DNA from: Paracoccaceae bacterium
GTDB lineage: Bacteria; Pseudomonadota; Alphaproteobacteria; Rhodobacterales; Rhodobacteraceae
Direction: 5' to 3'
DNA: 64,000 nt
Assembly: GCA_003567315.1 (NCBI GenBank)
Contig: PWZT01000057.1
Span: 38,629 to 102,628, forward strand
The notes beneath the pieces are model-generated. The model was not told the origin of the DNA and searched no databases. It saw only the letters and a list, made by a program, of their open reading frames with translations. Position numbers and translations under genes: made by a program. Position 1 is the first letter of the stretch; every line of letters starts with the position of its first letter. Below, piece after piece: positions 1 to 9,084 of this stretch.

Positions 1-1
1 G

Positions 2-712
2 CGGTGCCTCGAAGCTCAGATCCGTTGCGCGCAAAGCCTCTTCTTCATGTCCGGGCGGGTCGATCAGCGCCTCTTCCAGACCCATTGCCATGCGCCAGCT
101 CTGGTCGCGGGCCTGGACCTCCAGCGGCAGGATCGGGCGGAACAGGCTGGGCTGGCACAGGGTTGCCTCGCGCTCGGGTGCGGTCAGTTCCGCATCATTG
201 CCCTCAAGGCGGAACACGGCACCCTCCTCAGCGCGGAAGGTGTCGGCTCCGGCTTCATCTTCCTCCATTCGCCAGATACCATCCGCATTTTGCAGGTGCA
301 GGGCGTTGTCTTGATGAGTGATCCGCAGGGTGTCCTCGTTATCGCAGACCCAAAGATCGTGGAAGCCAAGCGCAAGGCGCGCGCGCAGGACCAGCCTCGG
401 CCCATTTGCTGCGCGGTCGGAAATCGGCGTGATCTGGCTTTGCAGGGTCACGCGGCCTCCGTCGATCAGCCCGGCCTGAATCGTGGCGGCTGCGCGCGGA
501 AGAGGCGGCATCTCCACATGCAGGGAGCGTTCGCCCATTTCGAGATCCTTGCGCAACGCAAGGACCTGATTGCCCTCGATATCGCGTACGACCAGCAAGG
601 CTTCGGCGCGCGCGCTGACATTACCCTCCCAGCTGAGTTGTGCCCCCTCCGCTTGCGCATGCCCCATTTGAGGGGCGAGGATCAGGGCAAGAATTACAGC
701 GGCGCAACGCAT
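2..712 (-). CDS. Periplasmic YbaY/MliC-type multidomain protein (3' end cut by window)
   Basis: This reading frame stays open from an ATG at 712 to the window edge, so its C-terminus is missing. The first 21 or so residues form a Sec signal peptide (MRCAAVILALILAPQMGHAQA). Residues of roughly 22-100 resemble the YbaY fold. A following segment has the pattern of MliC, the lysozyme-inhibitor domain: WVCDN, a weak beta-rich core, then a glycine/acid stretch ending in TLCQ. After it, a QSWRMAMG segment recalls COG3650/META-type domains. The layout parallels the protein at 13147-14091. The family suggests an envelope role, possibly binding lysozyme-like enzymes, but that is inference. The frame was read by hand. 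Confidence 0.6.
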   Translation of the reverse strand, partial: MRCAAVILALILAPQMGHAQAEGAQLSWEGNVSARAEALLVVRDIEGNQVLALRKDLEMGERSLHVEMPPLPRAAATIQAGLIDGGRVTLQSQITPISDRAANGPRLVLRARLALGFHDLWVCDNEDTLRITHQDNALHLQNADGIWRMEEDEAGADTFRAEEGAVFRLEGNDAELTAPEREATLCQPSLFRPILPLEVQARDQSWRMAMGLEEALIDPPGHEEEALRATDLSFEAP

Positions 713-795
713 CGGACTCTCCATCGACGGATGCGCCCGTGGATAAGCCAACCATCGCTATTGCGGCAACAACAATCGCGTGAGTGGGCCCGTTC

Positions 796-1359
796 TCAGG
801 CGCGTTCCGAATACTCGAAGGTTTCGGTATTGACGACAATGTCTTCATCCGGACCGACAAAGGGCGGCACCAGAACGCGCACCCCATTGTCGAGCACGGC
901 GGGCTTGAAACTGTTCGCGGCTGTCTGGCCCTTGACCACTGGCTCAGTCTCCACAACCTTGCAAACGACCTTCTGCGGCAACGCCATGTTCAGCGCCTCT
1001 TCGCCGTAATACTCGACCGTCACGGTCATCCCGTCCTGAAGGAAGGGTCGGCGCTCCCCGAGAAGATCGACATCGAGTTCCACCTGATCGAAGGTTTCCG
1101 TGTCCATAACCACTAGGCGGCCATCGGCTTCATAGAGGAATTGCTGGTCTTTCTGCTCGAGCCGCACGCGCTCCACCTTGTCATCGGAGCGGAAGCGCTC
1201 GTTGAGCTTGCGCCCGTCGCGCAGGTTCTTCATCTCGACCTGTGCAAACGCCCCGCCCTTGCCTGGTTTCACATGGTTGACCTTGACCGCGGCCCAGAGC
1301 CCGCCATCATGCTCCAGAACATTACCGGGGCGTATCTCGTTACCGTTGATCTTAGGCAT
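796..1359 (-). CDS. efp: Translation elongation factor P
   Basis: This is a full-length 187-aa elongation factor P, which binds between the P and E sites of ribosomes stalled on polyproline and promotes peptide bond formation. The N-terminal KOW-like domain carries the PGKGGAF loop, with the modifiable lysine at about residue 34. Two OB-fold domains follow, ending in the usual [19 protein letters not shown] region. The ATG start gives the standard length and N-terminus ([12 protein letters not shown]). The gene is transcribed away from the DUF6280 gene; the 210-bp space between them carries two perfect palindromes. No modification enzyme (EpmA/EpmB) is visible nearby. Confidence 0.97.
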   Translation of the reverse strand: MPKINGNEIRPGNVLEHDGGLWAAVKVNHVKPGKGGAFAQVEMKNLRDGRKLNERFRSDDKVERVRLEQKDQQFLYEADGRLVVMDTETFDQVELDVDLLGERRPFLQDGMTVTVEYYGEEALNMALPQKVVCKVVETEPVVKGQTAANSFKPAVLDNGVRVLVPPFVGPDEDIVVNTETFEYSERA

Positions 1360-1406
1360 GAGGTGACCTTGCTGTGCGCTTGATACATGAGTTTAAGCTC
1401 CTATAT

Positions 1407-1431
1407 CCCGTACGGGTTTCTTGCGCAAGAA
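1407..1431. promoter_or_regulatory. Two adjacent perfect palindromes in the efp/DUF6280 divergent spacer
   Basis: CCCGTACGGG (1407-1416) is followed after one base by TTCTTGCGCAAGAA (1418-1431). Both are exact inverted repeats with no loop, the form expected of dimeric regulator sites rather than RNA hairpins. They lie 48 bp upstream of the efp start and about 140 bp upstream of the DUF6280 start. No regulator is assigned. Confidence 0.4.
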
Positions 1432-1569
1432 CAGCATATGGGCGGCATTTGTTTCAAGCTATGCTCTTTGTGCATGGGTGGTATGCCTTATAAGCGTAGC
1501 GAATCACATGGCAAAACGCGTATGCAGGCTCGACCGGTGGATGCAAGACCAAGAATAAAGGACGACAGA

Positions 1570-1899
1570 ATGTTTGACGCTGCGGATGGAACCGCATTCA
1601 CGCACGAACAAGGCGCGCGCGCTCGCAAACTCTTTGCGGCAGTGGTGCTGGCTGCGCTCGATGATGCGATTGCCGACGACAAGAAATTCGGCAACGGGCC
1701 CGAGCAGATTGCGCGCTGGGCACGGTCGCGCGATGGGCGCGAAGTGCTGAGCTGTGCCGGGATCGACCCGAACGAACGGGTCGTGGCCGGGTTGATGGAA
1801 TTTGTCGCGAAAGGTGTGCGCACCTCTGTCGCGCTGTCGCGCGAGGAAAGCGAGCGGCGCAACGCGGCTGCGGCAGCGGCGGAAGTCGCTGCGGCCTGA
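1570..1899 (+). CDS. DUF6280 family protein
   Basis: This 109-aa protein belongs to a family I know from Rhodobacterales, with the conserved stretches FTHEQGARARKLFAAVVLAALDD, RWARSRDGREVL and AGIDPNERVV. No function is established. The ATG at 1570 is chosen because AAAGGA lies 8 bases upstream and because residues before it are not conserved in the family as I recall it; the frame is open further upstream. The alanine-rich C-terminus (AAAAAAEVAAA) is low complexity. It sits opposite efp and ends just before a clear intrinsic terminator. Confidence 0.8.
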   Translation: MFDAADGTAFTHEQGARARKLFAAVVLAALDDAIADDKKFGNGPEQIARWARSRDGREVLSCAGIDPNERVVAGLMEFVAKGVRTSVALSREESERRNAAAAAAEVAAA

Positions 1900-1916
1900 G
1901 ACACCAGACTTCATGA

Positions 1917-1957
1917 CGAAAAGGCCCTGCGTCACGCGCGGGGTCTTTTCGTTTTTT
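1917..1957 (+). terminator. Intrinsic terminator after the DUF6280 gene
   Basis: A GACGAAAAGGCCC arm pairs imperfectly with GGGGTCTTTTCG around a short GC-rich loop and runs into GTTTTTTC. The hairpin begins 18 bases after the DUF6280 stop and also separates it from the convergent gene ending at 1970. Confidence 0.75.
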
Positions 1958-1969
1958 CTGCGCCGGGCG

Positions 1970-2566
1970 TCAGCTCGCGACCTCCAGATATTCGGCCAGA
2001 AACTCAAGCCTGTCCTGCCCCCAGAACCGCGCCTCTCCCACCACGAAGAACGGCACGCCGAACACACCATCGGCGATCGCCTCTTCCAGATTGCGCGGAT
2101 AGATCTCGGCCCCCTGCAGCATGCCGCTGAAGGCGATGGACGGGTCGAACCCGGCCGCTGTGAGGCACGCGCGGATGACCTCGTCCTCGGCGATATTGCG
2201 GTCTTCTTCCCAGCAGGCCCGGGTCAGGCCGCTGACAAGGGCGGCCATATCGCCACCGCCCGCTTCTTGCGCAGCGATGATGGCATAGGAGGCGGGCGCG
2301 GGGTTGGTCGGAAAATAGGCCGGTTGCAGCTTCATCGGCAGGCCCAGCCGCTTTGACCAGCGGTCGAGTTCCTGCAGGCGGTAGGCCTTGCGGCTCTTAT
2401 GGCGCTCGGCCAGAACCTGCCCGCCTGTGCGGGGAAACAGCGATGTGGGGTCGATGGGCTTGTATCGCAGGCGCGCGCCAGCGGCGCGGGCGATCTCGGC
2501 GGGTCGGGTGCCCGCCATATGGACCCAGGGCGAAATCGGGCTCAGATAGTAATCGATCTGCGTCAT
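1970..2566 (-). CDS. 2-hydroxychromene-2-carboxylate isomerase-like (DsbA/kappa-GST fold) protein
   Basis: This 198-aa thioredoxin-fold protein starts [15 protein letters not shown], where the SPxSP motif replaces the CxxC of DsbA and supplies the serine used by HCCA isomerases and kappa-class glutathione transferases. The C-terminal part has the cis-proline segment GVPFFVVGE followed by [10 protein letters not shown], both typical of the isomerase family. HCCA isomerase acts in naphthalene degradation, but no other aromatic-ring genes are here, so the real substrate is probably a different glutathione-dependent one. The ATG at 2566 has AGGAGCT just upstream. It is divergent from prs. Confidence 0.8.
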   Translation of the reverse strand: MTQIDYYLSPISPWVHMAGTRPAEIARAAGARLRYKPIDPTSLFPRTGGQVLAERHKSRKAYRLQELDRWSKRLGLPMKLQPAYFPTNPAPASYAIIAAQEAGGGDMAALVSGLTRACWEEDRNIAEDEVIRACLTAAGFDPSIAFSGMLQGAEIYPRNLEEAIADGVFGVPFFVVGEARFWGQDRLEFLAEYLEVAS

Positions 2567-2657
2567 CGGCAGCTCCTTGCAGCAAGCGGGCAGTTTGCAA
2601 GACGCTACCTCGGTGGTAAGCGGTGTCAACTCAAGCGAATCCCCGAAGGATGGCCCG

Positions 2658-3674
2658 ATGATCGACCGCTCCGAACCCAAGCTCATTGCCGGAAACTCCA
2701 ACGGGCCGCTTGCGAAGGCCATCGCGCGGCGCATGACATTGCATCGGGGCATGTCCTTCTCGCTGGTCGATGCGCGGGTCGAGCGGTTCAATGACGGCGA
2801 GGTTTTTGTCGAGGTGTTCGAGAATGTTCGTGGCGAGGACATGTTCATCATCCAGTCCACCTCCAAACCGGCCAATGACCATCTGATGGAGCTGCTGATC
2901 ATCGCCGATGCGCTCAAGCGCTCTTCCGCGGCGCGGATCACCGCCGTCATCCCCTATTTCGGCTATGCGCGCCAAGACCGCCGGACCAAGGCGCGCACGC
3001 CGATCTCGGCCAAGCTGGTCTCCAACATGATCACCCAGGCGGGGATCGAGCGCATCCTGACGCTTGATCTGCACGCCGCCCAGATCCAGGGGTTTTTCGA
3101 TATTCCGGTCGATAACCTCTATGCCGCGCCGGTCTTTGCGCTGGATGTGATGCACCATTTCAACGGGCGGCTTCAGGATGTCGTCATCGTCTCGCCCGAT
3201 GTTGGCGGTGTCGCCCGCGCGCGCGAGCTTGCCAAGCGGATCGGATGTGCACTCGCGATTGTCGACAAGCGCCGCGAAAAGCCTGGCGAAATCGCCGAGA
3301 TGACCGTGATCGGGGAAGTGACAGGCAAGATCTGCGTCATCGTCGATGATATCTGCGATACGGCCGGCACGCTGTGCAAGGCTGCGGAAGTTCTCATCGA
3401 GGCGGGCGCCACCGAGGTGCACAGCTACATCACCCACGGCGTGCTGTCAGGCCCGGCGGTGGAACGGATCACGAACTCGGTCATGAAATCGCTGGTCATC
3501 ACCGATTCCATCGCCCCGACCGAGGCGGTTCAGGCCGCCCCCAATATCCGCATCGTGCCCACAGCGCCAATGTTCGCGCAAGGGATCCTGAACACATGGA
3601 AGGGCACGTCGGTCTCATCGCTTTTCGATACCGAGACGCTCATGCCCATCTATGAAGGGTTTTACGGCTCGTGA
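2658..3674 (+). CDS. prs: Ribose-phosphate pyrophosphokinase
   Basis: PRPP synthetase transfers pyrophosphate from ATP to ribose 5-phosphate, supplying purine, pyrimidine, histidine, tryptophan and NAD synthesis. The 338-aa protein has the catalytic YARQDRR segment, the metal-binding [12 protein letters not shown] segment and the PRPP-binding [11 protein letters not shown] loop. The ATG at 2658 is preceded by AAGGA at suitable spacing; more upstream in-frame sequence has no such site. The protein is slightly longer than the usual 310-320 aa, with an extended C-terminal tail ([19 protein letters not shown]), which I recall as common in alphaproteobacterial members. Confidence 0.96.
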   Translation: MIDRSEPKLIAGNSNGPLAKAIARRMTLHRGMSFSLVDARVERFNDGEVFVEVFENVRGEDMFIIQSTSKPANDHLMELLIIADALKRSSAARITAVIPYFGYARQDRRTKARTPISAKLVSNMITQAGIERILTLDLHAAQIQGFFDIPVDNLYAAPVFALDVMHHFNGRLQDVVIVSPDVGGVARARELAKRIGCALAIVDKRREKPGEIAEMTVIGEVTGKICVIVDDICDTAGTLCKAAEVLIEAGATEVHSYITHGVLSGPAVERITNSVMKSLVITDSIAPTEAVQAAPNIRIVPTAPMFAQGILNTWKGTSVSSLFDTETLMPIYEGFYGS

Positions 3675-3678
3675 GGCG

Positions 3679-4020
3679 TCAGTCCTTCGGCTGATCTGGC
3701 TCGCGGCGTTCCGCGCGCCTCTTGCGATCCGAAGGCGGCAGCGACTCGAGCGAATCGAAATCATTGATGTCGCGCCGGGTCTGGCGGCGGTGCTTGTTCC
3801 AGCGCGAAAAGCCCAGCCAGACCGCAAGCCCGACACTCGCCCAGATCAACGCCTGCAGCGCAAGGGGCAATCCCGGCACCAGCCAGACCACCAGCGCCAC
3901 GACTGCCGCGCCAAAGGCGAAGCCGAGCGCGACATAGGCCGTCGTCATCATCTCCACCGCCAGCAGGACCGCCGCGATCAGGCCCCAGATCATCCAGTCG
4001 GGCAGGGCAAACAGGTCCAT
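3679..4020 (-). CDS. NfeD family membrane protein
   Basis: This 113-aa protein has two or three hydrophobic spans in its first 70 residues (IWGLIAAVLLAVEMMTT, ALGFAFGAAVVALVVWLVPGLPLALQALIWASVGLAVWLGF) and a charged, arginine-rich cytoplasmic tail. It starts 4 bases after the SPFH gene stop and is on the same strand. NfeD proteins pair with SPFH proteins in membrane microdomains, matching this arrangement. It lacks the serine-protease half found in long NfeD proteins. Its end abuts the convergent prs end (4-base gap). Confidence 0.85.
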   Translation of the reverse strand: MDLFALPDWMIWGLIAAVLLAVEMMTTAYVALGFAFGAAVVALVVWLVPGLPLALQALIWASVGLAVWLGFSRWNKHRRQTRRDINDFDSLESLPPSDRKRRAERREPDQPKD

Positions 4021-4024
4021 CGGC

Positions 4025-4879
4025 TCAGATTTCCTTCAGGATCGCGGCTGCCTCGCGGAAGGCGTTGGACGGCCCACCCGGCAGCATGATCAGTTTCGCA
4101 TTGTCGGATTTCGACAGCCCCTCCAGCGCCTCGACCTGCATCCGCGCGGTCTGGAAGGTCAGCGCCTCGCGCGCGTTCTCACCCTCCAGCGAGGCGGCGA
4201 TGGCGCGGTTGGCCTCGGCATTGGCATCGGCAATGGCACGGATCGCATCGGCCTTGCGCTGCGCCTCGTAAAGCTCGGCATCGGCGGCCAACTCTGCCGC
4301 GCGGCGCTGGCCTTCGGCGCGGGTGATCGCCGCGCGCCGCTCGCGCTCGGCGGCAAGAACCTCCGCCATCGCCTTCTGCGTGGTCTCGTTGAGTTTGACA
4401 TCGGTGATTTCCGAGCGCGAGATGCGGATACCATAAGTCTGGCCTGCATCCTCCAGCGCTTCCAGCAGCGCCACATTGAGCGAGCCACGGTCGGATTGCA
4501 CCTGATCGAGTTCCACCTTGCCCAATTCCGAACGCACCAGCGATTGCACGAGCCCGATCACCAGATTGTCGATATTATTGACGCGGAACACCGCCGCCTC
4601 GGGGTTCTCGATCCGGTAAACCACCAGGAGCTGCGCGCCAAAGACCACGTTATCGGCCGAAACCACTTCGAGCGAAATATCGTTCAGAACCTGATCATTG
4701 ACCGGCACCTTGGAATGCACCCGGTCAAGGAAGGGCACGATCACATTCACCCCTGCATCCAGCGTGCGGTGATAGGCCCCGAGCCGCGTGACAACATAGT
4801 TTTCCGATTGCGGCACGATCTTGAGGCCCAGAAGGACCACCAGAACAATCACCACGACAATCGCCAGAATGAGTTCCAT
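4025..4879 (-). CDS. SPFH/Band 7 domain protein (QmcA/stomatin-like)
   Basis: The 284-aa protein has one N-terminal membrane anchor (about residues 2-20), then the SPFH domain (about 20-180, with YVVTRLGAYHRTL and LGKVELDQVQSDR), then an alanine/glutamate-rich coiled coil (AERERRAAITRAEGQRRAAELAADAELYEAQRKA region). This is the stomatin/paraslipin layout; such proteins oligomerise on the inner membrane and influence proteases such as FtsH. GAGGTAG precedes the ATG at 4879. The adjacent NfeD gene completes the usual two-gene unit. Confidence 0.92.
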   Translation of the reverse strand: MELILAIVVVIVLVVLLGLKIVPQSENYVVTRLGAYHRTLDAGVNVIVPFLDRVHSKVPVNDQVLNDISLEVVSADNVVFGAQLLVVYRIENPEAAVFRVNNIDNLVIGLVQSLVRSELGKVELDQVQSDRGSLNVALLEALEDAGQTYGIRISRSEITDVKLNETTQKAMAEVLAAERERRAAITRAEGQRRAAELAADAELYEAQRKADAIRAIADANAEANRAIAASLEGENAREALTFQTARMQVEALEGLSKSDNAKLIMLPGGPSNAFREAAAILKEI

Positions 4880-4942
4880 CAGCTACCTCGTTCAAATGCT
4901 GTGCGCGATTGTGCGGCGGGACGCGCCGCGCGACAAGCGAAA

Positions 4943-6166
4943 TCAGGCGGTTTCCTCTCCGGCCACCCGCCGCGAGAGCAGCATCAGCGACAATGCCACG
5001 CTCGCACAGAGGATCATCCCGAAAATCAGCGGCAATGGGGTGCCGTCATAGGCCAGCGAGATCGGTAGCGCGATCATGACCGATCCCATGGTCGAAAGCG
5101 ACATCACCACGGATGACCCGATCCCGGCCATATGCCCCAGCGGTTGCAGCGCCAAGGCGTTGAGATTGCCGAAGGTCAGCCCGATGGAAAAGAAGGCCGT
5201 GCACATGAAGGCGAAGAAAAGCGCGAAATCCCACGGCGCGGGCAGGCCCAGCAGCATCAGCCCGAGGAAAAACACCGACACGCTCGCTTGCCACAGAAAG
5301 GCCAGGGTCGCGATCCTGCGCATGCCGAAGCGCATCACGAGTTTCGCATTCACGATGCTCGCCGTGCCTGCGAATAGTGCCGTGGCGGCAAACCAGAAGG
5401 GGAAAGTCGCCGCGCGGTCATAGACATCGTCGAAGATCATCGGCAGGTTCGAGAGCCACGCGAAAAGCGGCGCGAAGGCGAAGGTCAGGGCCACGACATA
5501 GATCATCACGGCGGGGTTGGTCACGATCTCGACCAGCGCCGCCCAGATCACGCGCGGTCGGAGGGGGCGGCGGTTTTCGGGGGCGAGGCTCTCGGGCTGG
5601 CGGGTCATCAGCCAGAGCCCGGCGATGATCCCGAAAGCCACGAAGGCAAAGAAGATCATCCGCCAGTTCGATACCCACATGATCCCCGCCCCGATCGAGG
5701 GCGCGATGGCGGGCACCAGCACGAACAGCGTCATGATGATCGAGGTCACGCGTGCCATCGACCGCCCCGAATAGAGGTCGCGCACCATGGCCGTGGCCAC
5801 CACGCGCGGCGCGGCAGCCCCGAGCCCTTGCAGGAAGCGCGCGGCCAGCAGGCTTTCGATGGACCATGCCTGCATCGCCAGCACGGCGCCAGCGAGATAG
5901 AGCGAAATTCCCACCAACAGCACCGATTTGCGCCCGAAGGCGTCCGAGACCGGCCCGCAGACCAGCGTGCCCATGCCCAGCCCGAAAACGAACGCAGTGA
6001 TGACAAGCTGCCCGCGCTGGGGGCTTTCGGGCGAAAGCTCCTGCCCGATCAGCGGCAGGGCGGGCAGCATCGCATCGATGGAGAAGGCGACAGCGGACAT
6101 CAGTAGCGCCATCAGCGCCACGAATTCGCCAAAGCGCAGCGGTTTGGTGGGGGAGAAGAGACGCAT
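4943..6166 (-). CDS. Bcr/CflA-type MFS drug efflux transporter
   Basis: The 407-aa protein has about 12 hydrophobic spans and the MFS signature GPVSDAFGRKSVLLVG between spans 2 and 3, with PxxAPxxG-like LVPAIAPSIGAG in span 5, the drug:H+ antiporter motif C region. This matches the Bcr/CflA subfamily of proton-driven exporters. The start is the ATG at 6166, which overlaps the DsbA-like gene stop in TGATG; the in-frame TTG just upstream is less likely. It is the last gene of the overlapping acyl-CoA ligase/DsbA/MFS operon. Its substrate is unknown. Confidence 0.88.
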   Translation of the reverse strand: MRLFSPTKPLRFGEFVALMALLMSAVAFSIDAMLPALPLIGQELSPESPQRGQLVITAFVFGLGMGTLVCGPVSDAFGRKSVLLVGISLYLAGAVLAMQAWSIESLLAARFLQGLGAAAPRVVATAMVRDLYSGRSMARVTSIIMTLFVLVPAIAPSIGAGIMWVSNWRMIFFAFVAFGIIAGLWLMTRQPESLAPENRRPLRPRVIWAALVEIVTNPAVMIYVVALTFAFAPLFAWLSNLPMIFDDVYDRAATFPFWFAATALFAGTASIVNAKLVMRFGMRRIATLAFLWQASVSVFFLGLMLLGLPAPWDFALFFAFMCTAFFSIGLTFGNLNALALQPLGHMAGIGSSVVMSLSTMGSVMIALPISLAYDGTPLPLIFGMILCASVALSLMLLSRRVAGEETA

Positions 6167-6801
6167 CAACTCTGCGCCCCGGTCAATTCATCGATCACCT
6201 GCAGCCACAATTCGGTGGGCTGTGCGCCCGAGATGGCGTGGCGCGCATCGATGATGAAACAGGGCACGCCCTGAATGCCACGCGCCCGCGCATCGCGGTC
6301 GGCGGCGCGGATCATCTCGCAATCGGCATCGGACTCCAGAAGCCGCGCGACCATCGCCCGGTCCAGCCCGGCCTCGGTCGCAAGCGTGGTCAACTCATCA
6401 CGCACACCCAGATCGCGGCCTTCCTGAAAATAGGCGCGAAAAAGCCGGTTCACCATCATGCTCTGCCGCCCCTCGAGCCCCGCCCAATGGATCAGCCGAT
6501 GCGCGTCGAGCGTGTTGGGCACGCGCGTAATTCCGGGCAGATCGAGCGCGAGGCCGGTCGCCTCCGCCGCCTCGATCACTGGGCGATAAGCGTTCAGCAC
6601 ACCCTCATCGCCGCCGAATTTCAGCGCCATGTATTCGCCCCTGTCCATCCCCTCGCTTGGCATGTCGGGGTTGAGTTGAAACGGCTGCCAGCGGATCTCG
6701 AACGGATGATCGGGGCGCTGCTCCAGCGCGCGGTCAAGCCGCGCCTTGCCGATGAAGCACCACGGGCAGATCGGGTCGGACCAGATTTCGAGCGGGATCA
6801 T
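6166..6801 (-). CDS. DsbA family oxidoreductase (FrnE-like)
   Basis: This 211-aa protein has no signal peptide and carries CPWC at residues 12-15 in a thioredoxin fold with a helical insertion and the cis-proline segment GVPCFIIDARHAISGAQ near the C-terminus. That is the FrnE/polyketide-type DsbA subfamily, cytoplasmic thiol oxidoreductases or isomerases sometimes linked to stress tolerance. Its start codon overlaps the upstream ligase gene by 4 bases (ATGA), and its stop overlaps the efflux gene start, so all three are probably translationally coupled. Confidence 0.9.
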   Translation of the reverse strand: MIPLEIWSDPICPWCFIGKARLDRALEQRPDHPFEIRWQPFQLNPDMPSEGMDRGEYMALKFGGDEGVLNAYRPVIEAAEATGLALDLPGITRVPNTLDAHRLIHWAGLEGRQSMMVNRLFRAYFQEGRDLGVRDELTTLATEAGLDRAMVARLLESDADCEMIRAADRDARARGIQGVPCFIIDARHAISGAQPTELWLQVIDELTGAQS

Positions 6802-8309
6802 GGCCGCACCTCCTCGAACCCTTCGCGCAGGCTGCGCCGCGAGAGCTTTCCATTGGCACCACGGGGCAGCGCCTCCATGTGCCGGTAAATGCGCGGCTGC
6901 TTGTAGCGGGCAAGTCGGGCGGCGGCGAATTCCATCAGCGTGGCTTCGGGCACGACCTCCGGCCCGGTGTAGAAGGCCGCGATCACACTCACCCCTTCAC
7001 GCACGCTCACCTCCGCGCAGGCCACTTCGCGCAGCCCCGGATGCTCGGCCAGCGCGCGCTCCACCTCCAGCGGCGAGACGCGGAAACCGCCTGCATTCAT
7101 CATGTCATCATCGCGCCCCAGATAGGTGATCGCGCCATCCGAGCCCATCTGCGCGCGGTCGCCAGTCAGGAACCACGCGCCCTGCAGGGGCAGATCCGGC
7201 CCGTCCGACCCCAGATACCCCAACATCAGCCCCGGATCGCTGCGATGGATGGCGAGTATCCCCTCGGTGCCGGGCGCAACTGGCGCGCCATCGGCCCCCA
7301 GCACTGCGATCTGCCGCCCGGCCTGCGGATACCCCGCTGTGCCCTCCGGCGCGGGCCGCGCGGGGCTGGCCGAGACGAAGGTGGAGCATTCCGACATCCC
7401 CAGCGCCTCGTAAATCTCGAGCCCGGTCGCCGCGCGCCAAGCCTCGCGTGTCACCTCTGGCAGTTTCTCGCCCGCCGACAGCCCATGGCGCAGGCGCGGC
7501 AGATCGAGCTTGCGCCCGTCCTTGAGAAGCTGGCGGTAAACCCCCGGCGCAGCGGCGAAGATCGTGGCATCGAAGCGCTTGAGCATCAGCCCCAGTGGCG
7601 CGCCCGCAGCCGGGATCAGGGCTGTCGCGCCAATCGCCCAAGGGTCCATCAATCCAGTGCCCAGCGTATAGGTCCAGTTGAAGGCCCCGGCGTGGAGCAT
7701 CCGGTCCTCGCGCGTCAGCCCGTACCAGCCCTCCCACATCATCCGCCGCGCCCAGATCGCGCGATGGGCATGGACGACCGCGCGCGGGCTGCCACCGCTG
7801 CCGGAGGTGTAGATAATGTAGCCAGGCCGCTCGGGGCTGCCCATATGCCACTCGCAGGGCGGCAATTCCTGCATCCGGTGCAGCGCGGGTTGCGTGAGCA
7901 CCGGGGCCGGGTGGTCGGGCAGCGCCACATCCTCGGCGCCGAGCACGAGGGCGGGGGCGACCTCCTGCGCGATGCGGGTGATCTCGCGCGCGGTCAGTTG
8001 GGTCGAGGTCGGCACGGGCACCAGCCCCGCTGCGATCGCGCCCAGATAGGCGAGAGGAAAATCGACCGTATTGCCCAGCCGCATCAGCACGCGGTCACCG
8101 GGGGCAAGCCCTGCACGCAATAGCCCGCTGCCCGTGCCCCGAACGGCCGCGATCAGCCGGGCATAGGACCAGCGCTCGGCCCCGCTTGCGCGCAGCACCT
8201 GCAGCGCGATCTTGTCGGGCGTCTCGGCGCCTGCGCTCAGCACATACCGCGCCATATTGAAGGGCGCAGGCGGCGGCGCAAGCGGGGCAGGGTCGGTCAC
8301 GGACAACAT
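6798..8309 (-). CDS. Acyl-CoA synthetase / benzoate-CoA ligase-like AMP-forming enzyme
   Basis: This 503-aa member of the ANL superfamily activates a carboxylate with ATP and joins it to CoA. Visible core motifs are IIYTSGSGGSPRAVVHAHRA (nucleotide loop), GMSECSTF, WFLTGDRAQMGSDGAITYLGRDDDMMNAGGFRVSPLEVE (ATP binding and hinge) and PRGANGKLSRRSL with the catalytic lysine. The sequence most resembles benzoate-CoA ligase-type enzymes, but the substrate cannot be read from sequence. I prefer the ATG at 8309 (MLSVTDP) because it leaves 67 bp for a promoter shared with the divergent XRE-cupin regulator. Confidence 0.85.
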   Translation of the reverse strand: MLSVTDPAPLAPPPAPFNMARYVLSAGAETPDKIALQVLRASGAERWSYARLIAAVRGTGSGLLRAGLAPGDRVLMRLGNTVDFPLAYLGAIAAGLVPVPTSTQLTAREITRIAQEVAPALVLGAEDVALPDHPAPVLTQPALHRMQELPPCEWHMGSPERPGYIIYTSGSGGSPRAVVHAHRAIWARRMMWEGWYGLTREDRMLHAGAFNWTYTLGTGLMDPWAIGATALIPAAGAPLGLMLKRFDATIFAAAPGVYRQLLKDGRKLDLPRLRHGLSAGEKLPEVTREAWRAATGLEIYEALGMSECSTFVSASPARPAPEGTAGYPQAGRQIAVLGADGAPVAPGTEGILAIHRSDPGLMLGYLGSDGPDLPLQGAWFLTGDRAQMGSDGAITYLGRDDDMMNAGGFRVSPLEVERALAEHPGLREVACAEVSVREGVSVIAAFYTGPEVVPEATLMEFAAARLARYKQPRIYRHMEALPRGANGKLSRRSLREGFEEVRP

Positions 8310-8376
8310 GCGCCCAGAGCTACGCCTGCACCCTGCCAGTTGCAAGCCTGACCTGAGCCGCGTAAAGGATTGCGCC

Positions 8377-9000
8377 ATGGCCTCTCACAGCGACCCCAGC
8401 CTTCTGAAAATCGCCCGCAATGGCAGCGGCACCGAGCCTGCGCAGCCGGTCGATCTGTCTGCACGCGTCCGTGATCTGCGCAAGGCGCGCGGCTGGACAC
8501 TGGAACAGGCCGCGAAGGCCGCCGGCCTCGCGCGCTCCACGCTGTCGAAGATCGAGAACGGGCAGATGTCGCCCACCTATGATGCGCTCAAGAAACTCGC
8601 GCAGGGGCTCGAGATTTCGGTGCCACAGCTTTTCCCCCCGCCCGCGCGCCCCTCGGCCAGTGGCCGTATGGCGCTGACGCGCGCAGATGAGGGCATGGCC
8701 CAGCCCACGCCGACCTATGATCACCGCCTGCTCGCGGCGCAATTGACGGCGAAGAAGATGCTGCCCTATCAGGCCCGCATCCGCGCCCGCGACATGAGTG
8801 ATTTCGACGGCTGGGTGCGCCATGGCGGTGAGGAATTTCTCTATGTCTTGACGGGAGAGATCCGGCTTTTCACCGAATTTTACGCGCCGGTGGACATGAA
8901 ACGCGGCGACAGCGCCTATTATGACGCCAGCATGGGCCATAACGTGATTTCGCTCTCACGCGAGGATGCGCAGATTCTCTGGGTCACATCGCTCGACTGA
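8377..9000 (+). CDS. XRE-family regulator with cupin domain
   Basis: The 207-aa protein has a helix-turn-helix at about residues 30-85 (LRKARGWTLEQAAKAAGL, STLSKIENGQMSPTYDALKKLA) and a C-terminal cupin sensor domain (about 110-205) including VRHGGEEFLYVLTGEIRLF. Such regulators bind DNA as dimers and sense a small ligand through the cupin. It is transcribed away from the acyl-CoA ligase operon with only 67 bp between start codons, so regulation of that operon and itself is likely. The effector is probably a carboxylate or its CoA ester, by inference. The ATG at 8377 places the helix-turn-helix correctly. Confidence 0.9.
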   Translation: MASHSDPSLLKIARNGSGTEPAQPVDLSARVRDLRKARGWTLEQAAKAAGLARSTLSKIENGQMSPTYDALKKLAQGLEISVPQLFPPPARPSASGRMALTRADEGMAQPTPTYDHRLLAAQLTAKKMLPYQARIRARDMSDFDGWVRHGGEEFLYVLTGEIRLFTEFYAPVDMKRGDSAYYDASMGHNVISLSREDAQILWVTSLD

Positions 9001-9031
9001 CCGCCGGGCGGATCTGCGCCAAGCCTGCCTG

Positions 9032-9052
9032 TTCATCTTGCCTTAAATACTC
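9032..9052 (+). repeat. Intergenic repeat element, copy 1 (degenerate, block only)
   Basis: This reads TTCATCTTGCC-TTAAATACTC, two bases off the core shared by six places in this window (TCATCTTGCCAAAAATACTC). It lies between the convergent ends of the XRE-cupin gene (32 bases away) and lysK (33 bases away). Unlike the other copies I see no paired stem-loops next to it. Confidence 0.6.
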
Positions 9053-9084
9053 AAATATAGCATCACGTCACTGCGTAAGGCCGT

